Program-made: the position numbers and the translations under genes
The notes under the pieces: model-generated
Database searches by the model: none
Told to the model about the DNA's origin: nothing
What the model saw: only the letters and a program-made list of their open reading frames with translations
Origin: Paramyrothecium sp. XJ0827
Taxonomy: Eukaryota > Ascomycota > Sordariomycetes > Hypocreales > Stachybotryaceae
DNA: 64,000 nucleotides
Direction of reading: 5' to 3'
NCBI GenBank assembly: GCA_020881915.1
Contig: JAJFPB010000007.1
Span: 1,798,001-1,862,000 of the forward strand
In this document: piece after piece, positions 31,677 through 42,709 of the stretch
Layout: each line of letters opens with the position of its first letter
How positions within the stretch are numbered: position 1 is the stretch's first letter

Positions 31677-34600
31677 CTCGGCCAAGTGAAAGGTACTGTT
31701 TCACCTGCCGTCAAGATTTGGATATCTGCGTTCAGCTTGGGGAATGCAGGTGGAATAGAAAGATGGGAGAGTGAGACCGAGGGAAGATGGATGAAGCGAG
31801 AGAAGGAGGAAGGGGAAGAGGAAGAAGAAGAACCGGCACAGATCGGCTCCGGTGGGCCTGGGACGATAACAATTGACGATTTGCTCCCCGTCTTACCGGA
31901 CGAGGCTATGTACGAGAATGTACCCAGGCGACGTGGTTCAGGATCGTGCAGCGCATATGTACAGTACCAACGGATGATTTTAGTTAATCAGACTGATGCA
32001 ATGGTCCCCTGGTACCCGTCAATGGTGGGGGGTGCGCGGCCGCACACAGCAGCACACGACAACGTGCGCATGGACTCGGTCGAGTCACCAGGGGTGTGAC
32101 GAGTAAGTCAAGACCCAAAGACCCAAAGACCCAAGATAGGACGGTGGGGGCCTTGCAGGGCTGTTCTTTGTTGGAAGGGGTCCCGCTTGGCTCTGCCAAG
32201 GTGCCGAACACGCTGTGATGAACGGCGACGCTCTGGTCAAGCCGCGGCGATGTGGAAAGCTGATAACCACAGAAAAGAGGGTCTTGAAACTGTCGCCAGG
32301 GGCATGAATCAGGGCCTGATTGGCCCGTTAATGCCTCTTTGTCGCCTAGCTCTGTCCTCGAGAGCCCTGTTTGTGTTGCGTGATGAGCGCTGCGTCACGT
32401 TGTGATTGAGAGATGTGCAAGATCTGAATTTTCATTCTTCTGCCTTCCCCGCCCTCTCACGTCCTCGGAGTCGTGGATTGAAGAGCACGTTAGAACAATG
32501 GTGGCGGCTACGGCGGCGACAAACCCTGCGAATGAGCGCCTGCAACGGAAAAATCAAGGGAAAAAAGTTTTCATATCCCCCAAGTGCTAGAAAGCGATAC
32601 AGTAATTGACGGGAATAACTGTCAAAGAGATTGATTTGTGGATCCCGATGACAAGTTGAACCAAGAACAGGGTGGACGACGTCAGGAAGACAAGCCTCTT
32701 TCACGCCTTCTTCCGATAAGGCAAGGCCCATGATTGACGGGCAGCCCAACTTGTACATCTCGGGAGCGGATTGCCTAGCAGGCTACCTTACCTCGACGCA
32801 ACGGATAAGTTTGGCGGGCTTCATGCCAGTGGTAGAGCGGTGCTAGCCTCGGACAGCCGACCGAGTCAGCCAAGCCATGGCTTAATTTGGCGGAACAAGC
32901 CGACCTCATGCTTACCCAAGGCGCCATTTGCGGGCAAATCGAGGATGCCGGGATGAAACTCTGGTGCCTGTTTTACCTGCGAACTCCTCGCCGCCGTACT
33001 GACGAACGGCGTCGCCGTGGTCCAGCATCTTCTGGCTTATGCGGCCATCGGGCAGGCGAGGAACTGTCTGTGAGAGAGCCTTCGTTCCGATTCCAAAAGT
33101 GTGCGCCGCTGGTTTCCCAAACGAGCCGCGTCCGTTCATGGGGGCTGCGCAGGTTTGGAACCTGATACGACCTGTGCGGTACAGTAGCAACAGGGGAAAT
33201 GATGTGATCAGCACCACTCGCGGCCGGAAGAATGACTCCCTGTCGCTGCCATGAGTCGTGGTGTGTGCGTGTGTCTAGAAGCCCCATCGAAGCTTTTTTT
33301 TTTTTCTTTCCCGGGTTCCCATTTATTTCCCTGCCACTGCCCTGCCCTGCCCTGTGCTGTCCTGCCACGCCGAAAGGGAAAAAAAAAAAACACCCCCCAC
33401 CAGCAGCGGGGTCGGTCCGACGTAGCGACGGCATGTACTGTACCTGTACCTTACATGCGAGCATGCTTCCATGGATTGCAGAATCAAGTCATGGTAGAGC
33501 AATATCTTGCAGACGGTGGCATGTTTTCTCCTCTTTCGTAACGAAAAGAAAGGATTCTGACAATCAACCTTGAAGCGTCCCAATCTCCTCACGGCTCGCT
33601 GCCGCCCGAAGCTTCGTGCTCCAGGTTGCCATGCCCTGTATCTTCTCGAGGGCCGTAGTCGTGACAAGGAAGGCCAAACTCACATGTCGGCAAGGTGGAA
33701 TATAGGCGGGCCAATCCGTCTTGGGGATCTCAGGTCATCTGGTGGCTGGCTTCACTTGACCTGACCGCCCAGACGAATATCCGTTGTGACACTTAACCGG
33801 CCCTTGGACAAGCTCGAAGAAAGCACCCACTCTGTGTAACTTGTTATCGGCAACTTGCACGTGCGCCCAACTGCTGGATACCAAGAAGCGGTCACTGACC
33901 CATCATCCACCCAGCTATCTGAGACTAAAATAGGCAATCAACAAAGCCCATATAGCCGTTTACTTAATTCTATTTGCCTTTTTTGGCCGCTCGTCTCGCA
34001 CACCCCATTTGATATTGTGCAGCCCCCCCGTAATCAGCCGGCCACACTTCGTTCCTTGGAGTCCTGCACAATCGGACTGGTGGTGTAGGTCATGGCAACC
34101 CTGCGCCCGCCATGCACTGGTCACGCCAATGCAGGCTTGGTTGTTGCATTACTGCACCCTGCAGAGGAAACGGCACCAGCGTCATGGTAGCGGCGATTAT
34201 CATGACAGCTCGACTTACCGAGTTGTGCATCATATCACATAGCTACAGCTAATAACGGGCTGCATGGCACGTACTAAGGTAGTTGATGGGGTTTTCACTT
34301 TTCTTTGCCTGGCACTAGGACCATGGAGTCTATCAACACGAAAACTCCCAGGCCGGCCGTCACAGCAGATAATCGTGTAACCGCAAGTGGCGCCAGAGAT
34401 ACTGGAGGTTTGTCCGAACATGGATGGCGGACGATGCCAAGCCCACGTCCTGGGTCCAGATCTGGAACAAGGGTGGCTTCACTTCCCTTTTGCTCGGCGC
34501 GCTTAGCCGCGACGTGCCGGCTTCGTCCTATCAATGGCCCGATAACGACACCTGTCGCGCGCAGAGCTTTGGTCCTCCACCGAGCAACCACGGCGAAGCA

Positions 34601-35579
34601 ATGCCACCACCGCCCGTCTCCTGTTCAGCTTCTGCGCCGCGGCTGTGGCTCCGATACGACCGTAGCATGTGGCGTTGAGGCAGCGCAATAGGATGGCTGA
34701 AGGAGCACCACTTTACCGCAGGGCTGCGCAATTCAGCAAAGCTGTTCTAGCATAATTTGTATGATCTGCAGCGCGAACAGTAGGACTGTGGGTTGCAAAG
34801 ACTCAGCTTTTGCATACACAAAGGGTCCGGTCGACGCACGCCATCGCGAATCAGTCCACATGGTCCTTGATATTCCACCTTCCAAGCGGCCCACTTCCCG
34901 TTTCGGATCCATCTCGCTTCAACAGGGAAGTCCACCTGGTTGCCGCAGTGCTTGGAGAGTAGCGCGGCCCAACGAAAAGAGAACAAGATAAAAATTATTC
35001 TCCTAGGAGGGTCCGCGACAGAAGGTGGACTCCTTTCCACTCGGCAGGGCCCGTCTTATCGCCCTGGGCCATGGGTAGGGGTGTGTATTTTGATGGCCCG
35101 CTGCCTGTCGACGCCCGGCCCGGCCTGGGCTGGGATCCACAGGTCCGTCTCGGTGGTATCCTCGGTCAATGATCCCGAGCTTGCCCGACTACGACAACCG
35201 CCGAACATTCGCCGCGTTCTGCTGCCATGGGCTGATGTGTGCAGCCGTCATGGATTCACATGCGAACACGACATTCATTGTGGTGTGTATGTATGGATGT
35301 AGATATGTGTGTGCATTACATTAACTTTCTCATGCGCCCGACCATCAGTTCATGAAAATTGGAGACTCTCGAGGTGGCCCCTTTGCGTCGGCACATGCAA
35401 CTAGTGCAGATCGTAGTCTCGCCCTATCCGCCTTTAGTTCTCGGATGAGGCTCTTCACCGCTTCGATGGGCCGATTTCCAGGTCCACTGCTGGTCGTAAG
35501 ACATATCGTGGTGCCTCAGCATGGTTGACACCAAGCAGGACGAATCATATGGAACAACTCAGCCCTGTCCAACAACGTC
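31677..35579. other. Longest gene-free stretch in the window (3.9 kb)
   Basis: No frame over about 160 codons and no recognisable domain on either strand. It contains tandem ACCCAAAG units (32111-32135), poly-T and poly-A runs (near 33296-33306 and 33380-33390) flanking a CCTGC-rich stretch, and several C/T-rich blocks. It includes the CreD promoter on its left side and the 3' flank of the M28 aminopeptidase on its right. I see no transposase or terminal repeats. Confidence 0.5.
32111..32135. repeat. Tandem ACCCAAAG repeat
   Basis: Three near-perfect copies of an eight-base unit (agacccaa) in the gene-free region upstream of creD. Confidence 0.85.
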
Positions 35580-37180
35580 CTAGATTGTGTGCTTCGAGTC
35601 GTCGTGTGCGCACTTATACCCATCGGCGACGTCCCATGCCAGATTCTGCCACACGTCGAACTGTGCCCTCTGCCTGTTCTTGCTCCGTGGGTTGAGCGAA
35701 ACCTTGGCTCGACGTGGGAGATCCTCGACAGAGAGCGCCAGCGCGGCAGCCGCGACGGCCGCAGCCTTCGTGTTGACGGTTAATGGGTCCATGTTCACGT
35801 TCCCGTAGACGTCGCAGGCTAGGTGGTAGCATGGATCTGCGGGCACGCCTCCGCCTGTTTGCACGCCTGATGATGGTATACCCAAGTTGAGGAATCCGAC
35901 GTAATCCGAGCCGGTGCCGAAGCCGCCGAAGTATGCGGGCTTGCCTTTGCCGACCAGGTAGTCCAGCAGCAGCTGAGCTCCGACCTTGTCTGCCGGGTTT
36001 TCGCCAACGTAGATGCCGTAGACTGGCACTGGGGAGCCAATCATGTCATAGTTAAAGTAGAAACGAATCTTATCGGCCTCCTCCTCGCTCAACTTGGAGG
36101 TGTAGTAAAGCGATCCCACCAGACCTGATTCCTCAGCTCCCCACCATGCGAAACGAATCTTATTCTTGACGCCGCGGAAGCCACGAAGAGCTTTCAGGAT
36201 TTCTATCTGCGCGGTGACGCCAGAGCCGTCATCGTTGATGCCAGCTCCAGCCTGAACAGAGTCCAAGTGAGCGCCGAGGATAATGACGTTGTCGGGGTCG
36301 CCTTCTATGGTTTCAGAAAAGACGTTCCACGACTCGCGCTCCTCGAAGATTGAATCGACAACCAGGGTGACTGTCAGCTGCTCACCGGCGGTGAGCCTCG
36401 ACCTCCAAGCTTCGCCAATCTCGTTGCGGACAAGTCCAACCGGCACAAGCAGGCCAATATTGGCAGCGCGCAAAGTCGAGGACGTTGGCGTAGTTTGAGT
36501 GTTGTGGTAGAGAATGACGCCCAGAGCTCCGTTGGCCTTGGCAAGCTTGATCTTGTCAGCTATATCGCAAACACCCCTCTTGACAAGGGCCAGCTTTCCG
36601 GTCGCGTCAACGCCAGTCCATTGATCCGCGAAGCATGCAGAGCCTAAACAAAGGTGAGCAGGGGTGGTTGGATGGGGTTTGAATGCTGGGAGACTCACCT
36701 CTTGAATCATCGACTGGCAGTGCGACCAAATCGGCCGTCACACCGCCAGGAAGAGGCGTTGGATGATTGAACAGGAGCGAGTACACCTCAACATCCTCAC
36801 CACCAGGCCCAGTGACGGAAATCTCACGGGTCTCAGCGTATGTGGTGTTGAACGGCTGGGTCCACGTATAAAAGTCAGGGTCGTCTGGGATACTGATCTG
36901 CTCTAGCAAGTAGTCCGAAGACGCCTTATAACCCGGTGTGCCAAATGCCCGGTTCCCACCATTCTCGCGTGCGATCCTGTCCAGGTGCCAAAGGTTCCGG
37001 TCGAGTCTAGTGTTCTTAACAGTCTGTTCCTTGTGCAGATTGGTGGCTGGGTTGTCGTTGCACTTACCCTTCAACCGAGATGGCAGCCTCAAGCTTCTCG
37101 GGAGTGAGGCGATGTTTGCATGTTGATGATGCCCATCCTTGCACAACCAAGGCCTGGGACAAGGCACTACCAGCCTTCAT
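35580..37180 (-). CDS. M28 aminopeptidase with PA domain (leucine aminopeptidase 2 type)
   Basis: Zinc-dependent exopeptidase that releases N-terminal residues. Three exons (37180-37068, 37006-36699, 36643-35580) join to 494 codons plus stop. A PA domain (about residues 135-240, including GKLALVKRGVCDIADKI) precedes the peptidase core. Zinc ligands are visible in order: His and Asp in GAHLDSVQAGAGINDDGSG, Glu-Glu in WWGAEESGLVGS, Asp in NYDMIGSPVP, and His in DPCYHLACD. The exon junctions restore SVEGLDRNLWHLDRIARENG and DSRGSACFADQW. The predicted N-terminus (MKAGSALSQALVVQGWASST) is only weakly hydrophobic, a poor signal peptide for a family that is usually secreted. The true start may differ. 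Confidence 0.9.
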
Positions 37181-37855
37181 CGGTGATGGATTGCGCGAAC
37201 GTGGCGAATGAGCCTTCAGTTATTGCTTTCCAGGTATAAGGCAAACAGATATGCTCGAACCCCGGCTGTGTTCTTCACGATGAAGTCACAGTTGCAGTTG
37301 CGACGAGGTCTCAACTGATGCGATGACCGGGTGGCTGAGACCCTTTAAAACCATGAGTTCGGTAAGGCGGGGTCGTTGAGACGAATGTCTCGGTCTCGGA
37401 CTCCTCACGTCTCCATATCCAACATCCCAGACGTGTCTTGGCTTGGGTCTTATCGCCTGGCTAGAAGCGGTAGGTGGTTAAGCATGATGTGATCCTCAAT
37501 TCGATAGAACGTCTATTCGACACTAAAATTTGTTTTAGCGTGCTCCAACGTTGCTGTGTGCAGGTACGGATACTGAGCATCGGTATAAGCCCCACCCTGG
37601 GACATGAGCCTAAATTCGATGTCTGGGTTGACCATCATAGTTCGTGCCATTGTTGCTTGAGGTTTCCACATATTTACCTTGGATTTTTCCAGGTGCAATG
37701 GAGTCCTTGCAAAATAGTGGAATCAAATTAGGTGTTTATATTAATTGAACGAGGTATCGCACGACTCTGATGGCATTGACAGGGTGCATGTTGGAAGAGT
37801 GATGTTCTCGGAGTTTTCTAACACATTCGACTCTGAAGGCTTCAGTAGGGTTTGT
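37181..37855. other. Intergenic between HemC and the M28 aminopeptidase
   Basis: Promoter side of the aminopeptidase gene and 3' flank of HemC. Only small frames without similarity are seen. Confidence 0.5.
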
Positions 37856-39002
37856 TCACAATTCTTTTGATAACAGATTGTTCGCCCCTTTCTCGAGCAA
37901 AATCTGTGCCACAGAAATGCCGAGCTGCTCCGCTTCAGCGTCGCTCTGGATGGTGCTGGAATCATCCGCCTTGACCTCTCTTGTCCCGTCTACATCCAGG
38001 ACAGTGGCATGTAGACGAAGCCGGCCGGCATTGCTACTATTTCCTTCTTCACCCGGGGGATATTCTTGGTTCAGAGGCTCGAACGAAGAATATGTTCCTA
38101 TGGGTGACGAACATCCGCCTTGAAGACTCCGAAGCATTGCCCTTTCCGCCATGCTGCGCCATCTCGATGGTTGGTGATCGGCAGCACGGACAATTCGCAA
38201 CATGTCCTCACGATCCGTCTTGATTTCGATTCCAAGTGCACCTTGCCCAACTGCGTATGGGAATACACCAGGATCGAGTCTCTGCGAAATTCGATGATCC
38301 AAGCCTAGACGTGTGAGCCCGGCAGTGGCCAATAAGATGCAGGAGAACCGCGAGTGCGGTGCGTCAAGCTTAGCGAGCCGTGTGTCTCTAGTACGGGCGG
38401 CAGGTGTCAGGCAAAAATCGTGCGGTCATGTCCTGGCAGATGACAAGAAGGGGTACTCACACATTGCCACGGCATTCTTCTACTCGTAGATGAGGCCAGT
38501 TCCGTTGAATCAATGCCCGCCTTCTTGAGCAGCTTGATCCAACCACAGAGCCCGGTGGCAGCTGGTCAATGGTCTTGAAATCAGAACCAGACCGCATGAT
38601 GACAGCATCGGATGGGTCCTCGCGTTCAGGAATGGCCCCTAGGAGGCAATTCGGCGGCAGCGTAGTGGGCATGTCCTTGAGACTGTGGACAAGGAAATGG
38701 ACATTGTCAGACACCAACTGCCGTTCCAGATCGTTGGTCCACAGACTCTTGCCAACATCTGATCCGCCAACCAGCTTGGACAGGAGCATGAAGGGCGTCT
38801 GCTTATCGTCGTCGCCAGCAGCACTGCCTGTGGCAATCGCAAAGGCAGGCGCAGGTTTCAGTCTCTCCGACAGCTTCGATATGACATGACGAGCCTGTGT
38901 GAGTGCAAGCTCCGACTTGCGGCAGCCAGCAATGACTTGAGGAGATGTAGACGGGGGGGAGAGAATGTGTCCGCTCTCATCCTGTCCCGCGGAACCAGTC
39001 AT
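37856..39002 (-). CDS. Hydroxymethylbilane synthase (porphobilinogen deaminase)
   Basis: Third common enzyme of haem synthesis: joins four porphobilinogen units into hydroxymethylbilane in the cytosol. Yeast calls it HEM3. Two exons (39002-38461, 38387-37856) join to 357 codons plus stop. The frame extends upstream to an ATG at 39119, but the ATG at 39002 has an A at -3 and starts close to the conserved VIAGCRKSELALTQA strand. Motifs include VHFLVHSLKDMPT and SSCSRRRALIQR. ECRGNVDTRLAKLDA is rebuilt across the intron, and GVFPYAVGQGALGIE follows. The cofactor-attaching cysteine lies in LQGGCSSPIGTYS. The length fits the family. It sits between two M28 peptidase genes on the same strand. Confidence 0.94.
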
Positions 39003-39663
39003 CGTTGCGCGAGTGATATTTCCTGCAACGCTTGAAAGGAAGAGCTGATGATTGCCGTAACACTTCTGCTGAGGTTCCGATGCCAGACATATGGGTGGTG
39101 ATGAGTTCACACTGCACAAGGGCTCCCTCTCTGCTTCTCAAGCAAGTGCATCGAATAAGAGATTGTCTTTTTTTGTAGAGTGAAGGCGATGGTGCAATAC
39201 GGAAAATATTCGGGTCATCATCGCAATTGATGTCTTTGCTCATGACCTTGTTCGAACGTATTGCTAGACATTGGATTTGAGAAGGAAAAGAAGACTGGAG
39301 AAGCGTGGCACGGGATCAAATACTCAACCTCTTGTTTCATGTTGAGGCATATTTGGACTGAGTTGGAGGCTCGGCAAGGCAAAGGCCTAACAGCCAACCC
39401 AAAAACTAGAGCCGCTTCAGCCACCCTTGATTTCAACCTGGAAAAATGCATCGAACAAAAGTTGCTGGAGGTGAAACTGGAGCTACAATGAATTTCGCTG
39501 CGGTTGTGAGTTTTGGGCGTAGGTTGATGATTGTTATCATTTTACTGGATTTTATCCTGTAGGTTCGCGCTTATATCGACTACATGTTTTGCTTTAGCTG
39601 AAACTATTACAAGGTAGCCGGACGCCCCGGCTGCTAAGTTACACAACACGGCGCAACTCAACC
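39003..39663. other. Intergenic between HemC and the second M28 peptidase
   Basis: No gene is seen. It contains the HemC promoter and the 3' flank of the next minus-strand gene. Confidence 0.5.
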
Positions 39664-41205
39664 TCAGCCCGGAAAGGGGATCGTCGCCGGGCTCTTGTAG
39701 CCGTTCTCGCCGACGGCCCTCGCGCCGAAGATGACGTTGTCAATGGAGAGCCCGATGGTCGCCTCCGTCACGTCGCCCACGTACACCGAGTGCGTCCACT
39801 GCGGCGCGTTGGTCGGCCGCCACACGACCTCGTAGCCCCTGACTGACGGGCTCGACGATCGCGCCCAGCGCAGCTTCGTGTCGTTGCTCACGACCGACGT
39901 GTCCACCGTCACATTGCGCAGCTTGGCGGGCCCGTTGGCAAGCGACCACATGGCCGCCAGGTCCACCCGCGCCACCCGCGCGATGTAGTCGTAGTCGAGG
40001 AACTCCTCGAGGTCGCCGTACTGCACGCCGTTCTCGACCCGCGTGTCCTGGTGCTGGTGGTTGTAGTTCTCGTTGGCCTCGACGAAGCGCACCGCCGAGT
40101 AGCCCGCCTCGAGGAACGGCCGGTGGTCGCCGCCGCGGCCGAAGCGGTCCAGCCTGTAGATCACGTTGATGCGCATGTCCGTGTACTTGTTGGCCGCCAC
40201 CTCGGCGATGAAGCGCCCGAGATCCCGCGAGGGCGAGTCGTTCTCGCCGCCGATGCTCAGCCGCGTCGCCTTGTCCCGCTCAGACTCCGTCAGTGGCGGT
40301 CCCTGGCAGAACAGACGGACCGTGTGCGGTTCCTTCTCGCCGCGAGATCCTGTCGAGCTGCCGACAAGATCGACGTTGAGCATGCCGTCCACGTTGACGC
40401 TTGCGTTCTTGTAAGTCTGCGCCATGAACTGTGCCCCCAGCAGGCCTTGTTCTTCGCCGGCCACGCCCGCAAAGACCAGTGTTGCAGCATGCTTGCGCTT
40501 CGACATGACACGTGCGAGTTCTAATGCAACTACAATCACCGTTAGTCTTCTTCTTGCTGTATATCTGTGTATGTTTTAACTTCAGCACGTACCAGCAACG
40601 CCAGAAGCATCATCGTTGGCACCTGGTTGGTCGTCCCACCAGTTCAGGATATCGGACACTCGAGTGTCATAATGACCCAGAGTCACGTAGAAACGGTCTG
40701 GCTCGGATGTTCCCTTTAGCGTAGCCTGCGCATTGGCAATCCACACGGGCTCAGGGATCCGACTTCTTGGCCCCTGCAGATAGCCCGGCGTCTCAACCGT
40801 CATGCGCCCGCCAGATTGCTCGGCGTATCTGCTGAGCTCCGACGCGATCCACGCTCGCGCCGCGCCGATGCCACGCTGCGTGTCGTTCTGCGGCGAGAGG
40901 GTGTGACGGGTGCCGAAGCTGACGAGCTTGGCAATGGTCTTCTTGATCTGGGCGGCCGACACTTCAGCAAGCGCCTTCTGGAGCTCCTTGTCCGGGAGCT
41001 GGGGTTTGATGACGGATCCAACGAGCTTGCCCGGGCCGGGAGGCGGCCAATTGGCGTTTGCGCAGGAGGTGTAGATGCAGTCATTGACCGCAACATAGGG
41101 TGGCAGCTTTGCTGGGCATGTAGCTTCCCTCGCATCGAGAGGAAGCGGAGGAACGACGGCTTTCGCCAGGCCCAGTGTGGCCAGGAACAAAGGTTGAGGC
41201 TTCAT
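39664..41205 (-). CDS. Secreted M28 family peptidase with C-terminal Fn3-like region
   Basis: Second zinc aminopeptidase-like protein, unlike the PA-domain enzyme 2.5 kb away. Two exons (41205-40593, 40529-39664) give 492 codons plus stop. A signal peptide (MKPQPLFLATLGLAKAVVPP) precedes a Cys-containing spacer. Zinc ligands: His and Asp in TLGHYDTRVSDI and QPGANDDASGVAG, Glu-Glu in GVAGEEQGLLGAQ, Asp in NVDLVGSST and His in NENYNHQHQDTRVE. The last 110 residues look like a fibronectin type III beta-sandwich (LRWARSSSPSVRGYEVVWR). The overall pattern resembles the YwaD/Fn3-linked M28 subgroup found in fungi. The substrate is unknown. Confidence 0.88.
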
Positions 41206-42709
41206 GGTAGTGCTTGAGTCTTCTCAGCCAGGTCAGAAGTTGTGCTCTTCTGCTGCTCGTCTTCTTGAACGAGTTGCATAGAGCGACAGACCTGCCCAAT
41301 ATATGTAGCTCGCCACCTGCAGCGCATCGTCGTCATGTGTAAGCGTTCCCCTCCCATTGCCATTAACCACCTTCCATAAGGAAACAAGTCCAAGATGTGT
41401 TCGCAGCGTAGTGCCCAGCCACTACTAAGGTTGATTGATAGGACATTGAGAGATCTACCGGGTTACGCGAGCGGCAATTGGACGATCCCAATTAAGGCCG
41501 TTGATTGCAACATCATCATCCCAGATTTCCACCTGGAAGAGGGGCTTCGATTTGGCTTCCCCGCGCCCCTCCCCACACCCAACGTCGCAATCAACCCACT
41601 AGCTTGCATTAAGGTTGTCGTTAATGGACCCCAGGATCCGGTGCTCGGTTCATGGCCTGGCAGTTCTGACTCTGCTGGTTCCTTGGTCTAAGGTTTCCCG
41701 ATTGTGATTGTCGGGTTGTTACAGCACCAGTCTAATGCCTTTTGCAGGACCTCTGTTCAGATGAATACTTATGTTTCAAGCACCATTTTACTTGCTGTAA
41801 AAGCACGCAGAAGAAAAAAGGCTTAGATGAATTCCGTCTTGTCATTCAGCTTACATCTCAAGTCGTTTTCATTGCTCAGTTGCTCCTCGATGACATTGTC
41901 GTATCGCCACCTGCCCTTGACAAACAGTTTGGTAATCTTGCTGACTGGCGCATGAGATTCTCAGTTAGTTTGATGCGGCCTTTTCTCCCCCGTGAAATGT
42001 TAAGACTTGCTACATTCATCAAGCTTCATGCTGCATAAACCACTGGCATCCATTGTTCCTACAGCCGAGTGGCCATGGTTTGATTTGACATGTATTTGAG
42101 GGAAATGATTGCCCAGATACGTGGCCTAGTCCAACGGCTTTAGTTTTCCTATCTGGTGCGTATTTACATTGTCTAAGTGATAATGCATCATGTCGCTGAG
42201 AGGTACCATAAATCATCAAAAGCCTTTAGCTCTCCATTTCAGCATTCTAGCATGCAACATGTTGCGCTCTAACCTACTTCCTTCTCATACGAAGATGTCA
42301 AGCAAGGCAATGAGCTTATTCGGTGCTTGTCTTTGAAGCATATAAAACGGAGACGAACGCTGCGCATCAAGTGGCTATATCACAAGTCTACAAAGGTTGA
42401 CATATGTATGGCACCATCATCCAAAGCCCGTGGTAGTTTGTGGCCTTGATATATCGGCGTACATTGTACGTCAAGCCACGGAGGGGGCTAGTGTCAACCG
42501 TCACTACTGGGAGGCAGCAGGGCCCCCTTGTGAGTTCGGCCTGCTCCAGGTTCTTATATGTCCTAACTCAATGTTTTAGCATACTGATGACAGACTGTGG
42601 TTTGACGTCTCCTACCGCTTTTGCAGCTTGTGATGATAGCCTCTTCAGTAAACTCTAGTGTGCATGCCGGGTGCGTATCGATCACTTTGTTCTGCTACCG
42701 AGTTAGCCT
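41206..42709. other. Intergenic, 1.5 kb without a supported gene
   Basis: Upstream of the second M28 gene and downstream of CreC. It is AT-richer from about 41700 on, and the only frames are short and lack similarity. Confidence 0.5.

Noticed and set aside
32830..32880. A-box-like TGGTAGAGCGG suggesting a tRNA
   Set aside because: No B box or cloverleaf could be drawn downstream.
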